Origin: Deltaproteobacteria bacterium
GTDB lineage: Bacteria; Desulfobacterota; DSM-4660; Desulfatiglandales; HGW-15
DNA length: 64,000 nucleotides
Assembly: GCA_020060215.1 (NCBI GenBank)
Contig: JAGVAP010000022.1
Span: 59,164 to 123,163, forward strand
Direction: 5' to 3'
The translations under genes were made by a program, and so were the position numbers. The notes beneath the pieces were generated by a model. That model saw nothing but the letters and a program-made list of their open reading frames with translations. It did not search any database and was not told the DNA's origin. This document shows positions 51,942 to 61,291 of the stretch, one piece after another; the stretch's first letter is position 1; every line of letters starts with the position of its first letter.

Positions 51942-53084
51942 ATGGATTTCGAACTGACCAAGGAGCAAAAGGATATCCAGAAGGCGGCAAGGGAGTTCGC
52001 CCTGGGCGAATTCCCCGAGAAGGCCCAGGAATTCGACAGGAACGAGACCTTTGATCGGAAGATATGGAAAAAGGCGTGTGATCTGGGTTTCGTGGGTGTC
52101 TTCATCGATGAAGCCTACGGCGGCGCGGGTCTGGGGTTTTTCGAACACTGCCTCATCACGGAGGAGTTCTGGGCCGTCGATGCCGGGATGGGCAATGCCG
52201 TCATCACCGCCACCTTTGGGGCCGAGCTGCTCCGCCTGTTCGCATCGGAAGAGCAGAAGAAGAGATACCTGTCACCCCTGGTGGCCGGGAAGGCCGTCAT
52301 CGGCACGGCCATCACCGAGCCGGATGCGGGATCCGACGTGACCATGGCCGCCACCACGGCCGTCAGGGACGGCGACCACTATGTGATCAACGGATCCAAG
52401 ATGTTCATCACCAACGGGACCATCGCCAACTACCTGAATGTCTTCTGCCTGACCGATCCCGACAACCCCGACAGGCACCGCAGACATTCCTTCTTCATCG
52501 TGGAGACCGATCGGCCGGGTTACGAGGCCAACAAGATCCACGGCAAACTCGGGATCAGGGCCAATGACACTGCGGAGGTTTCCTTCAACAATGTCCGGAT
52601 CCCCGCGTCCAACCTCGTGGGCAGGCTGGGGGACGGGTTCAAGGAGTTGATGGCCTTCTTCAATCTGACGAGGCTCCACATCTGCGCCATGGCGGTCGGG
52701 ATATCCAGGGCCGCCCTCGAGGAGAGCGTCAAGCATATCCGGAAAAGGACCCAGTTCGGTGCGCCGCTGGCCTCGTTTCAGGCCAATCAGTTCAAGGTGG
52801 CGGAGATGGCCACCATGATCAGGGCCGCACGCAATCTCTACTACGAGGCGGCATGGCTCACTGACCAGGGGAGGATGGATCATGCATTGACGGCCATGGC
52901 AAAATGGTTCTCAGGCCAGGTCGCGGTGCAGTGCGCGGATGAGGCCCTCCAGATGCACGGCGGGTACGGCTACATCGACGAGTACAAAGTGCAGAGGATC
53001 TACAGGGACGCCAAGATCGTGGAGATCTACGAGGGCACCAAGGAGATCGAGAAGCTCATCGTGGCCAGGAGCTATCTGCGTTAA
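51942..53084 (+). CDS. Acyl-CoA dehydrogenase
   Basis: A 380-residue acyl-CoA dehydrogenase. Motifs: IGTAITEPDAGSDVTMAATT, RTQFGAPLASFQANQFKVAE, LQMHGGYGYIDEYKVQRIYR and the catalytic Glu position in IVEIYEGTKEIEKL. The start is ATG 51942. The EtfBA genes upstream are likely its electron acceptors. It differs clearly from the dehydrogenase at 3274, so the substrates are probably different; neither can be named. Confidence 0.94.
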   Translation: MDFELTKEQKDIQKAAREFALGEFPEKAQEFDRNETFDRKIWKKACDLGFVGVFIDEAYGGAGLGFFEHCLITEEFWAVDAGMGNAVITATFGAELLRLFASEEQKKRYLSPLVAGKAVIGTAITEPDAGSDVTMAATTAVRDGDHYVINGSKMFITNGTIANYLNVFCLTDPDNPDRHRRHSFFIVETDRPGYEANKIHGKLGIRANDTAEVSFNNVRIPASNLVGRLGDGFKELMAFFNLTRLHICAMAVGISRAALEESVKHIRKRTQFGAPLASFQANQFKVAEMATMIRAARNLYYEAAWLTDQGRMDHALTAMAKWFSGQVAVQCADEALQMHGGYGYIDEYKVQRIYRDAKIVEIYEGTKEIEKLIVARSYLR

Positions 53085-53096
53085 CACCTGTTCACC

Positions 53097-53165
53097 CAAA
53101 GACCCGCACAGACCGACACAGACATTCCGCCCGGACGGCCGCGTCCGGGCGGAAACGCTCATTCC
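53097..53165. repeat. CACAGACCGACACAGAC repeat with a GTCCGGGCGG hairpin
   Basis: CGCACAGACCGACACAGACA (53104-53123) is followed by CCGCCCGGAC/GTCCGGGCGG (53127-53152), a ten-pair stem with a six-base loop. It could end the acyl-CoA dehydrogenase transcript, though no T-run follows. Confidence 0.6.
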
Positions 53166-53221
53166 CCTCTGAAACCTTCCCCTCTGGCAACCACAAAGCC
53201 GGCCCCATTGGAGCCGGATCT

Positions 53222-53632
53222 TCACTGACGTCCCGGATTGAGCGTTTTGACCAGAGCGATGAGTTCCCCGTCGGCCGGGGGCATGGGATATTGATCGAGC
53301 TCTTCGGGATCGATCCACGCCAGCGACTCACAGCCAATGGGGAGAGGCTCTCCTTCAGGGTCCGAGCACTGAAAGAGGTAGAGGGTGATCGACTTGCTGT
53401 CGTATTCGTGGTCGACCCGGGATAGGAGGTGTTCAGCCCTGACCGCGACACCGAGTTCTTCCCGGATCTCTCTCTCCAGGCACTCCATCAGGGTCTCACC
53501 TTTTTCCTTCTTGCCCCCCGGGAACTCCCAAAGCCCGGCAAGGTGGCTCCCCGCGGGCCTCTTGGTGATCAGGATCTTCCCGTCCCTTCGGATCAGGCCT
53601 GCGGCAACGTGGTAGTGGGGTTTGTCTTTCAA
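53222..53632 (-). CDS. MutT-like Nudix hydrolase
   Basis: A 136-residue Nudix enzyme. The Nudix box GGKKEKGETLMECLEREIRE-EL matches Gx5Ex7REUxEExGU. The N-terminal HVAAGLIRRDGKILITKRP and the length agree with the 8-oxo-dGTP diphosphatase MutT group. The start is TTG 53632 with GGAG upstream. A direct repeat lies upstream (53645-53717). Confidence 0.88.
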   Translation of the reverse strand: MKDKPHYHVAAGLIRRDGKILITKRPAGSHLAGLWEFPGGKKEKGETLMECLEREIREELGVAVRAEHLLSRVDHEYDSKSITLYLFQCSDPEGEPLPIGCESLAWIDPEELDQYPMPPADGELIALVKTLNPGRQ

Positions 53633-53644
53633 TTCAACTCCAGG

Positions 53645-53717
53645 AAGATCGCAAGCAGGAGCTTGATCCTACAGAAGAGAGAAGATCGCAAGCAGGAGCT
53701 TGCTCCACAGAAGAGAG
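53645..53717. repeat. Two tandem copies of an AAGATCGCAAGCAGGAGC unit
   Basis: Copy 1 53645-53681 and copy 2 53682-53717 differ in TGATCCTACAG versus TGCTCCACAG. Each carries the CAAGCAGGAGCTTGCTCC palindrome that is common in other proteobacteria. Confidence 0.75.
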
Positions 53718-53766
53718 AAGAGAAAATTGTCTTGGCTGCAGGCGGTCGGGCTGATCGCTTTTCGCT

Positions 53767-55569
53767 TTACTGCTGCGGCAGCCCGCCCATCCTCAAACGG
53801 AGGTAGGCCTCCCCCGCCTCTTCATGGTCGGGTGCGATATTGAGGACCTTCCTGTAGGTCGCCATGGCCTCGGCGTTCAGACCCTTTTTTTCCTGAAGCC
53901 TCGCAATCTGGAGCAGGAGATCCATGTCTCGCGGGGTGAGTCGCAGGATCTGCTGCATCTGCTCCAGGGCAAGGTCTTCTTTCCCTGTCTTCAGATAGGA
54001 CAGGACCAGGTAGTTCCTCATGTCCAGATGATCGGGAAGGGACTTGAGCCCGGACTCCGCAACCTCGATGATCTTTCCGTGCTCCCCCCTGTTGAAGAGG
54101 TACTCGAAGATGAAAGAATAAGGGGGGGCGTTCTTTGGGTCCAATGCAATCAGGTTCTGGGCGGTCTTGAAGGCGAGTTCATCCTTCTTCTGCCTTTTGT
54201 AGATCTCGAAAAGAACGCCCTGCACCTCGCCTTCCTGCGGGTGGGCCCGTCCATATCTTTCCAGGTGGGGGAGCGCTGCCTGGAAGTCGCCTGACTCATA
54301 CGCCAGTATTCCGAGGTTATACATGACGGTGCTGTTGCCCGGTTCCAGGGCCATTATCCGGTTGTAGACCTCCCTCAGCTTCCGGGTGTCTTTCTTCTTC
54401 TCCGCGACCTTGCTCATGAGCAGGAGCGCATTCATGGAGTCCGGGCTCTTGCGGAGCAATTCGGTCAGGTGTTTGTCGGCCTCGTCGACCTGCCCGCGTC
54501 CGAAAAGATGCATTGCAAGCCGCATCCGGCCCTCCAGGTCCCCCGGTTTCAGCCGTATGGCTTCGCCCAGGTAGAAGTCCGACTTCTCCTGATCCCCGGC
54601 CTTCTCATAGAGACTGGAAAGATTGTAACAGAGATCGGGATCGTTCCTGTTGATCTCGAACGCCCCGGTGTAGGCCTGAATCGCCTTCTCGGTCTCCCCC
54701 GCCTGGGAGTAGAGGTAACCGATTGTCTGGAGAATCGTGAACTGCTCCCCCTTCTCCACCCCCTTGAGGGCTTCTTCGTATTCGGCGACTGCCTCTTTGG
54801 TCCTTTTCGCTTTTTCCAGGGCCGAGGCATAGCGGAGCCGTAAACGGGCATCCTCAGGCTGCAGCTGAACCAGTCTCTTGAGGGAGGAGAGAATGCCGCC
54901 CGCCTGGTTCAGGGCTTCATAGCCTTCCACCAGATCCTCCAGGACCTGCAGTTCGGGCTTTTCCCTGGCCAGGGACTCGAGCAGCTGAACGGCTTCCTGC
55001 CACTTGCGTTGCGACTTGTACTCCTCCAGCAATCTCGTCTGGATGCGCTTCTCCTGGGGGGCGAATTTCAGAGCCTCTTCAAGGACCTCGATTTTCCTGG
55101 CCGGCTCGATCACCCGTTCGGCCTTGTCGAGCCAGTCCTCCACAAAAGGGCGGACCACGATATGGATGAAGCCGATGTCCTTGTTGAAATGCTTCACCTG
55201 GACTTTGAATCTCTGCTCCCCCTCGGTCGCGTCCCTTGGCAGCAGGCTTGCCATCGAAAGCTTCTCATAGGAGAGGGCGGGGAGGTCGAGGCCTCCGGCG
55301 AAGACCCGGACCCCCACGTTGAAGGTAATGGTGGTCGAGATGTCGAGGATCTTTACACGGTCTTTCGGATGCAGTTCGAGGGTGTCCCCGTTCAGCACCA
55401 TCAGGACCTCGTCGTTCTTCTGCAGGAGCATGGACTTGAATCGGGGCGAACTGCTGTAGTAGCCGGGATAGATCCACCATGCGATCAGAAAGGCCCCTAC
55501 CACGAGCAGCAGGAGAACCCAATAGGTCTTCCGCGTCCTCCGCCGGGGCTTTCTTCTGACTTTCCTCAC
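53767..55569 (-). CDS. Membrane-anchored TPR protein
   Basis: A 600-residue protein with a basic N-terminus and one membrane helix (TYWVLLLLVVGAFLIAWWIY, about 15-34), a beta-rich domain (about 40-140; VLNGDTLELHPKDRVKILDI) and some twelve TPR units up to the C-terminus (e.g. DLCYNLSSLYEKAGDQEKSD). It begins three bases after the secF stop with GTG 55569, so it is in the queA-tgt-yajC-secDF unit. A link to protein export is possible by position only. Confidence 0.82.
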   Translation of the reverse strand: MRKVRRKPRRRTRKTYWVLLLLVVGAFLIAWWIYPGYYSSSPRFKSMLLQKNDEVLMVLNGDTLELHPKDRVKILDISTTITFNVGVRVFAGGLDLPALSYEKLSMASLLPRDATEGEQRFKVQVKHFNKDIGFIHIVVRPFVEDWLDKAERVIEPARKIEVLEEALKFAPQEKRIQTRLLEEYKSQRKWQEAVQLLESLAREKPELQVLEDLVEGYEALNQAGGILSSLKRLVQLQPEDARLRLRYASALEKAKRTKEAVAEYEEALKGVEKGEQFTILQTIGYLYSQAGETEKAIQAYTGAFEINRNDPDLCYNLSSLYEKAGDQEKSDFYLGEAIRLKPGDLEGRMRLAMHLFGRGQVDEADKHLTELLRKSPDSMNALLLMSKVAEKKKDTRKLREVYNRIMALEPGNSTVMYNLGILAYESGDFQAALPHLERYGRAHPQEGEVQGVLFEIYKRQKKDELAFKTAQNLIALDPKNAPPYSFIFEYLFNRGEHGKIIEVAESGLKSLPDHLDMRNYLVLSYLKTGKEDLALEQMQQILRLTPRDMDLLLQIARLQEKKGLNAEAMATYRKVLNIAPDHEEAGEAYLRLRMGGLPQQ

Positions 55570-55572
55570 GAC

Positions 55573-56646
55573 TTATTCCTTGGCTTTTGAGACCTTCTTC
55601 CCAAGAGTCCCTCTGGAGTGCTCGGTCTCCCAGAAGAGGAGCGCGGGACTGGCCACATAGATGGAGGAGTAGGTACCCGTGACGATGCCGACCAGCAGCG
55701 CAAAGATGAAGTCATGGATCACGGGCCCGCCGAGGAAAAGCATGACGACCAGGACGACCAGGGTGGTCGTGCCGGTCAGGATGGTCCTGCTCAGGGTTTC
55801 ATTGATGCTGATATTCATCACCTCATCGAGTCTCTTCTTCCGAAGCTTTCCGAGGTTCTCGCGGATCCGGTCGAAGACCACGATCGTGTCGTTCAGAGAA
55901 TACCCCACGATGGTCAGAAAGGCGGCTACGATGGTGATCGAGATCTCGCGATCCGTAAGGGCAAAGGCTCCGACGACCACCACCACGTCGTGTATGATCG
56001 AGAGGATGGCGCCCAGGGCATACCTCAGCCTGAGAAACCAGCAGAGGGCAACCGTTACGGCCATGGCGATGATGATGAGCCAGGTGACTCCCACGCCCAG
56101 GAAAGCCGCGAAGGAACTGGCCAGGATCAGGCAGATGGCCATGACGATGCTCATCAGCCACTTCTGCTCAAATCGTCCCGATACGTAAACGGCCATCATC
56201 AGAACAGCATAGAAGATCGCATAGAGGGCCTTTTTCCTGAGATCCTCTCCGACCTGGGGTCCGACCATCTCCACCCGCCTCAGGTCGACCTCTTCCTTGA
56301 AATGGGAAGAGAGTGCGTTCCGGACCTTCTCGTCCAGCCCCGTCAACTGGAGGTCGGTTCTGGTCACCCGGATCAGGTATTCGGCCGCTTCTTTCTCGCC
56401 GAATTCCTGAATGATGCTGTCGCTGAGCTGAATCGGCTCAAGGGCCTCCCTGATTTCCGAAGGTGGGTGCCTTTGATCGAGCTTCACCTGGATCACGATG
56501 CCGCCGGCGAAATCCACACCGTAGTTGGGCCCTCCCCTCCACAGGAGGAGGATGATCGTGAGCAGGATCGCGGCGGCGGAGACACCGTAAGCGATGTACC
56601 TTGTGCCGACGAAGTTCAGATTGATTCCTGGCCTAAAAATTTCCAT
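55573..56646 (-). CDS. secF: Protein translocase subunit SecF
   Basis: A 357-residue inner-membrane subunit that helps SecYEG with the proton gradient. Six helices; the periplasmic P1 domain is between helices 1 and 2. Motifs: GGPNYGVDFAGGIVIQV, then the long conserved run with GYSLNDTIVVFDRIREN. GGGAG lies eight bases before ATG 56646. Length is above E. coli SecF (323), mostly in the N-terminal part. Confidence 0.96.
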   Translation of the reverse strand: MEIFRPGINLNFVGTRYIAYGVSAAAILLTIILLLWRGGPNYGVDFAGGIVIQVKLDQRHPPSEIREALEPIQLSDSIIQEFGEKEAAEYLIRVTRTDLQLTGLDEKVRNALSSHFKEEVDLRRVEMVGPQVGEDLRKKALYAIFYAVLMMAVYVSGRFEQKWLMSIVMAICLILASSFAAFLGVGVTWLIIIAMAVTVALCWFLRLRYALGAILSIIHDVVVVVGAFALTDREISITIVAAFLTIVGYSLNDTIVVFDRIRENLGKLRKKRLDEVMNISINETLSRTILTGTTTLVVLVVMLFLGGPVIHDFIFALLVGIVTGTYSSIYVASPALLFWETEHSRGTLGKKVSKAKE

Positions 56647-56660
56647 TGAGGTTCTCCCGC

Positions 56661-58262
56661 TCAGATGCTGATGGTCTTCCAGCGCTTTTGGACATAGAGG
56701 TAATCGAAGATGATCCGGGTCACGAACACGGCCGTGTAGATGTTCGAGACGAGGCCGATGGACAGCGTCACGGCAAATCCTTTGATCGGGCCGGTACCGA
56801 ACTGGAACAGCACCAAGGCCGCGATCAGAGTCGTGACGTTGGAGTCGAGGATCGTCACGGTGGCGCGCGAATAGCCGGCCTCCATGGCTGCCCTCACCGT
56901 TTTTCCCATCCGCAACTCTTCCTTGATCCTCTCATAGATGAGGACATTGGCGTCCACGGCCATTCCAATGGTGAGAATGACCCCGGCGATGCCGGGCAAT
57001 GTCAGGGTCGCCCCGAAGGCGGCCAGCCCCGCCATGATGAAGGGGATGTTCAACAGCAGGGCCACATTGGCGATCAATCCGGAAAACCGGTAATAGAAGG
57101 CCACGAGCACCAGGACGATGATGCCCCCCACCAGCATGGACTTGAACCCCTGGTCAATGGAGTCCCTTCCAAGAGACGGTCCTACCGTCCTTTCTTCCAG
57201 GACCTTCACCGGGGCGGGGAGCGCACCCGCCCTGAGCACGATGGCGAGATCCTTCGCCTCATCCATGGTGAAGCTGCCTGTGATCTGCGCCCGGCCTCCG
57301 CCGATCCTGTCCCGGATGACGGGGGCCGAGTAGACATTGCCGTCGAGGACAATGGCCAGTCTCTTCCCGACGTTTTCTCCGGTGATCCTCTCGAAGAGCC
57401 TGGCGCCGCGGGAATCGAAAGAGAGGGAGACATAGGGTTCGCCGTACTGGCTGTCGATCGCCACCCGGGCATCGGTGATGTATTCTCCCGTGAGCACGCT
57501 CCTCCTCTTCAGGAGGAAGGAGGCCTGCTTCTTCTCGCCCGTTCTCCGATCCACGACGTTCTGGTGGAGGACCTCGCTCCCAGGCGGGATATTGCCCCTC
57601 ATGGCCTCTTCGAGGCTGTTCTCTTCATCCACCAGCTTGAACTCCAGCAGGGCGGTCTTGCCGATCAGCTCCTTGGCCCTTTCCGGGTCCTTGATGCCAG
57701 GAAGCTGGACCAGGATCCTGTGGTCGGCCTGGGGTCTGATATCGGGTTCACTGACCCCGAACTGGTCTACCCTGTTGCGGATGGTCTCCAGCGCCTGATC
57801 CGAGGCAAGACGCATGATCTGGGCTCTTGCATTCTCAGTCAGGGTCATGTTGTAGGCGGAGCCCTTTTCAGTCCTGACCGGCCTCTCTACACTGAAGTCC
57901 TGGTAGTTCGGTGCGATCTGATCCGTGAATGTCTTCCCGTCCTCTTCTCTCAGCAGGACGAGCTGGATCCCGGCCGTGCCGGCCCTCTTCAGCTCCGCGT
58001 ACCGGATCTTGTTCTTCCTGAGGTCCTGCTTGAGATCCTCCACCACCCGTTCGATATGGCTCTCCACGGCCTTCTCGGCCTCGACCGCGAGGACCATGTG
58101 GACCCCACCCTGCAGGTCCAGCCCCAGATGGATCCTCTCCTGGGGCAGAAAGCCGGACCACCAGGGGGGCAGATCCGAGGTGAGGGATGGGGTCAGGTAA
58201 ATCAGAGAGGCCAGTACGAATACGGCTAGAAGTGCTGTTCGCAAGCCTAAGCTCTTTGACAC
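56661..58262 (-). CDS. secD: Protein translocase subunit SecD
   Basis: A 533-residue partner of SecF with a large periplasmic head. Motifs: LGLDLQGGVHMVLAVEAEKA, GVSEPDIRPQADHRILVQLP, and VDANVLIYERIKEELRMGKT in the membrane part. I chose GTG 58262, which has AAGGAG six bases upstream; TTG 58277 would give five more residues but has no such site. secF follows 14 bases later. Confidence 0.95.
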   Translation of the reverse strand: MSKSLGLRTALLAVFVLASLIYLTPSLTSDLPPWWSGFLPQERIHLGLDLQGGVHMVLAVEAEKAVESHIERVVEDLKQDLRKNKIRYAELKRAGTAGIQLVLLREEDGKTFTDQIAPNYQDFSVERPVRTEKGSAYNMTLTENARAQIMRLASDQALETIRNRVDQFGVSEPDIRPQADHRILVQLPGIKDPERAKELIGKTALLEFKLVDEENSLEEAMRGNIPPGSEVLHQNVVDRRTGEKKQASFLLKRRSVLTGEYITDARVAIDSQYGEPYVSLSFDSRGARLFERITGENVGKRLAIVLDGNVYSAPVIRDRIGGGRAQITGSFTMDEAKDLAIVLRAGALPAPVKVLEERTVGPSLGRDSIDQGFKSMLVGGIIVLVLVAFYYRFSGLIANVALLLNIPFIMAGLAAFGATLTLPGIAGVILTIGMAVDANVLIYERIKEELRMGKTVRAAMEAGYSRATVTILDSNVTTLIAALVLFQFGTGPIKGFAVTLSIGLVSNIYTAVFVTRIIFDYLYVQKRWKTISI

Positions 58263-58464
58263 GTGTTTCTCCTTCAAGCTGCTGCCCGCCCGAGGGCAGA
58301 CCCTTTGTTAAAAATCCGAATTCGAAATCCGGAACAACGTTAAACATGCCAATGTCGACGCGTCGTAGAAAGTCCCGTCAAGCACATCTGTCATTCGGAT
58401 TTCCCGGAAGGCCAGGCGGAGAATAGTCAGGTTTTCCGGCCCGGAAACGACCGTCCAGATACGC

Positions 58465-58824
58465 CTAGGCGTTATCCTCTGCCTTTAGCGGAGGGCCGCT
58501 GCTGAGGACACCGGCAACGGAACCCCTGGAGATCTTCACCCTTACCTTCGGAGCGATCTCCATGGTCACGATCTCATCCGTGAGGCCGGTAACCACTCCA
58601 TGCAGCCCACCGGAGGTCACCACCCGATCGCCCTTCTTGATGGCCGACAGCATGGCCTTATGCTGTTTCGCCTTTTTTTGCTGCGGCCTGATCAGCAGGA
58701 AATAAAAGATGGCGAACATCAGGATAAGGGGGACAAAGGCACCCAGGCCTCCCCCCTGTCCTCCATTCCCCCCGGTGCCCATGGCGTATGCCAGAGAACC
58801 CAGACTGTTTGCTAAATAGTCCAT
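58465..58824 (-). CDS. yajC: Preprotein translocase subunit YajC
   Basis: A 119-residue single-span protein of the SecDF-YajC complex. The N-terminal stretch is Gly-rich (GTGGNGGQGGG); the helix is FVPLILMFAIFYFLLIRPQQ, ending with the RPQQKK motif, and KKGDRVVTSGGLHGVVTGL follows. AGGAGAGGAGG precedes ATG 58824. The 200-bp gap to secD has no gene. Confidence 0.95.
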   Translation of the reverse strand: MDYLANSLGSLAYAMGTGGNGGQGGGLGAFVPLILMFAIFYFLLIRPQQKKAKQHKAMLSAIKKGDRVVTSGGLHGVVTGLTDEIVTMEIAPKVRVKISRGSVAGVLSSGPPLKAEDNA

Positions 58825-58884
58825 CCCGGAACCTCCTCTCCTTTGCTAGACAACTTGATTCATCACCAAACCAGTGTCGAATTC

Positions 58885-60003
58885 TCAGGACCTGTCCGTC
58901 TCCATCTCTTCCTGAGCTCGATGAAACCCGTTGCAGAATTCTTCGAAACCGTCCTCGCGTACCGCTTTTCTGATCTCGGCCATCAGCCGGGTATAATAGT
59001 AGACGTTATGGATGCTGTTCAACCGATAAACAAGGAGCTCCTTGGACATGAACAGGTGCCGGATATAGGCCCTCGAGAAGTGGGTGCACGTGTAGCAACC
59101 ACATCCTTCTTCAATGGGTCTCTCATCCTCTGCGTAGCGGGCGTTCTTGATCCCCAGCCTCCCCTGTCGGGTAAAAAGGGTCCCGTTCCTGCCGTTCCGC
59201 GTGGGGAGCACACAATCGAACATGTCGACCCCATAGCGGACTGCGCCCACGATATCTTCCGGTTTTCCAACCCCCATCAGGTAAATCGGCTTTTCCTTCG
59301 GGAGGAAGGGCGTCGCCTCCCGGATGATCCTGTTCCTGGTCTCCCTGTCTTCTCCGACGGACAATCCGCCAAGGGCATACCCGTCGAAATCCATGTCCAC
59401 CAGGTCCCTTGCGCTGCGCTCCCGCAGGTCAGGATAGATCCCGCCCTGAACGATTCCGAAGAGGGCCTGACCCGGCTTCCTGTTTTCGCTGCACACTCTG
59501 GCCCACCGGGAGGTGAGCCCGACCGATTCGGCCACGTAACCATACTCGGCGGGGTAGGGCACACACTCGTCAAAGCACATGGCGATGTCGGCGCCGAGGG
59601 CCTGCTGTATGGCCATGGCCTCCCTGGGACCCAGAAAACACTCCGCCCCGTCGAGGTGCGATCTGAAGGTGACGCCTTCTTCCTTGATCGATCTCAGGGC
59701 CGAAAGGCTGTAGACCTGGAAACCGCCGCTGTCCGTCAGGATCGGGCCATCCCAGCGCATGAAGGAGTGCAGGCCTCCCAGCCTCTTGACCAGCTCGTGC
59801 CCGGGCCTCAAAAAGAGATGATAGGTGTTGGCCAGGACGATTTCAACACCGCTCTCTCTGAGGTCCTCAGGGGACAGGGCCTTGACCGAAGCCATGGTCC
59901 CCACAGGCATGAACACCGGCGTCTCGAATTCCCCATGGGCGGTCTTGATCCTGCCGACCCTTGCTCGACCCCCGGTGTTCTGGTGAAGGACAGTGAATTC
60001 CAT
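58885..60003 (-). CDS. tgt: tRNA-guanine transglycosylase Tgt
   Basis: Exchanges the wobble guanine of certain tRNAs for preQ1, in queuosine synthesis. The 372-residue protein has ILTDSGGFQVYSL (catalytic Asp), the nucleophilic Asp in DMFDCVLPTRNGRNG near residue 265, and the zinc site CGCYTCTHFSRAYIRHLFMS with the later His. ATG 60003. The next step is carried out by QueA, whose gene is upstream. Confidence 0.97.
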   Translation of the reverse strand: MEFTVLHQNTGGRARVGRIKTAHGEFETPVFMPVGTMASVKALSPEDLRESGVEIVLANTYHLFLRPGHELVKRLGGLHSFMRWDGPILTDSGGFQVYSLSALRSIKEEGVTFRSHLDGAECFLGPREAMAIQQALGADIAMCFDECVPYPAEYGYVAESVGLTSRWARVCSENRKPGQALFGIVQGGIYPDLRERSARDLVDMDFDGYALGGLSVGEDRETRNRIIREATPFLPKEKPIYLMGVGKPEDIVGAVRYGVDMFDCVLPTRNGRNGTLFTRQGRLGIKNARYAEDERPIEEGCGCYTCTHFSRAYIRHLFMSKELLVYRLNSIHNVYYYTRLMAEIRKAVREDGFEEFCNGFHRAQEEMETDRS

Positions 60004-60112
60004 GGTTCAAGTTTTCGCGCGCGTGAATCGTGCCGGTGTCCGATTGCTCATGGTGCAGCTGAAAGATCCGCTTCGACGTTCACGCTTCACGTTCACGAAA
60101 CACGATCGTCAT

Positions 60113-61170
60113 TCATACGATCAACATCACGTCGCCGTAGCTGTAGAACCGATAGGATTTTTCCACCGCATGCCTGTACGCCTCCAAAATCAGCTCCCTC
60201 TCTGCCAGGGCCGAGACCAGAAAGAGGAGAGAGGAGCGGGGCAGGTGGAAATTGGTCACCAACCCGTCGACGACCGCAAACCGGAATCCCGGGGCAATGA
60301 GGAGATCCGTCGTTCCCCGGCAGGGCTCGATAGGGTTCGAGTTTGCCGCCGCAGCCTCGAGGGCCCTGACCACCGTGGTTCCCACTGCGATCACCCTTCT
60401 GCCTTCGTTCTTGGCGAGGTTGATCGCGTCGGCAGCGTTCCTCTCGATCCCGTATTCCTCCGTGCCGAGCCGATGGTTTCGGATGTCCTTGCTCCTTACG
60501 GGCCGGAAGGTCCCGTATCCCACATGGAGCGTAATCTCCACCATGCCGATGCCGGATCGGGCCAATGCGGCCCTGGTCTCGTCCGTGAAGTGGAGCCCAG
60601 CGGTGGGCGCGGCCACCGCCCCTTTGATCCTGGCAAAAACGGTCTGGTATCGCTCCCGGTCCAGTTCGGCCCGAGGGTCCTGCTCCCGCCTCTTGATGTA
60701 AGGGGGGAGCGGCATGGTCCCCTGGGCCTCAAGATAGCGTTCCAGGCTGGGGACGCCTTCGAACCGGATCCTGAAGAGGCCGTCCCCTTCCATATTTTCC
60801 ACCACCCCACTCACGTGGTTGTCAAAGAGCAGTGAGCTTCCTTTGCTTGGTCTCTTGGAGGACTTCAGAAGGCAGAGACGTGAGTTGCCGCAGTCGCCGT
60901 CAGCAGGCGTATGACCCAGAACGAGGATCTCCACCCGCCCACCGCTCTCCTTCTTTCCGAAAAGCCTGGCCGGCACAACCCTGGTGTTGTTCACGACCAG
61001 CAGATCACCGGGCTTGAGCAGTCTGGGAAGATCGAAAAAAAAAATGATCGGAATAGGTCCTTTGGAAACGATCTACGACCAGCAGATGCGAGTGGTCACG
61101 CCTTTCTGCAGGGACCTGCGCGATCAGGTGCTCAGGAAGTTCATAATCGTAATCTTGGATGTCATACATT
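60113..61170 (-). CDS. queA: S-adenosylmethionine:tRNA ribosyltransferase-isomerase QueA, frameshifted at a run of ten T
   Basis: Adds the cyclopentene part of queuosine to tRNA. From ATG 61170 the frame reads [20 protein letters not shown] and [18 protein letters not shown], the usual QueA N-terminus, and then hits a stop. In the frame one base away the protein continues [19 protein letters not shown] and goes on normally ([42 protein letters not shown]) to 60113. The change of frame falls on ten T on the minus strand (A10 at 61035-61044); nine T would give one intact protein of about 352 residues. It is either a real mutation, slippage, or a homopolymer error. Reading from GTG 60994 alone would give a protein lacking the first 60 residues. 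Confidence 0.9.
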
Positions 61171-61291
61171 CGGTAAAAACGGCTAAAGCCAATAGGCTAA
61201 TGAAAAGGAGTAGTCCTGTCAAACCTTTTTCGCTTAGTGCTTGATATATGTCCGCAGAAGAGTTAGCTTTGAAAACTATTTGGAAATCGAC

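Noticed and set aside
56646..58229. Long open frame of about 527 codons on the plus strand opposite secD
   Set aside because: It is antisense to a fully conserved secD, has no known motif and arises from codon bias; the same holds for 12013-13341 opposite rpoD and 58843-60300 opposite tgt.
60113..60994. QueA as a shorter gene starting at GTG 60994
   Set aside because: The conserved first 60 residues are found upstream in another frame, so the short form is only the remainder after the frameshift.
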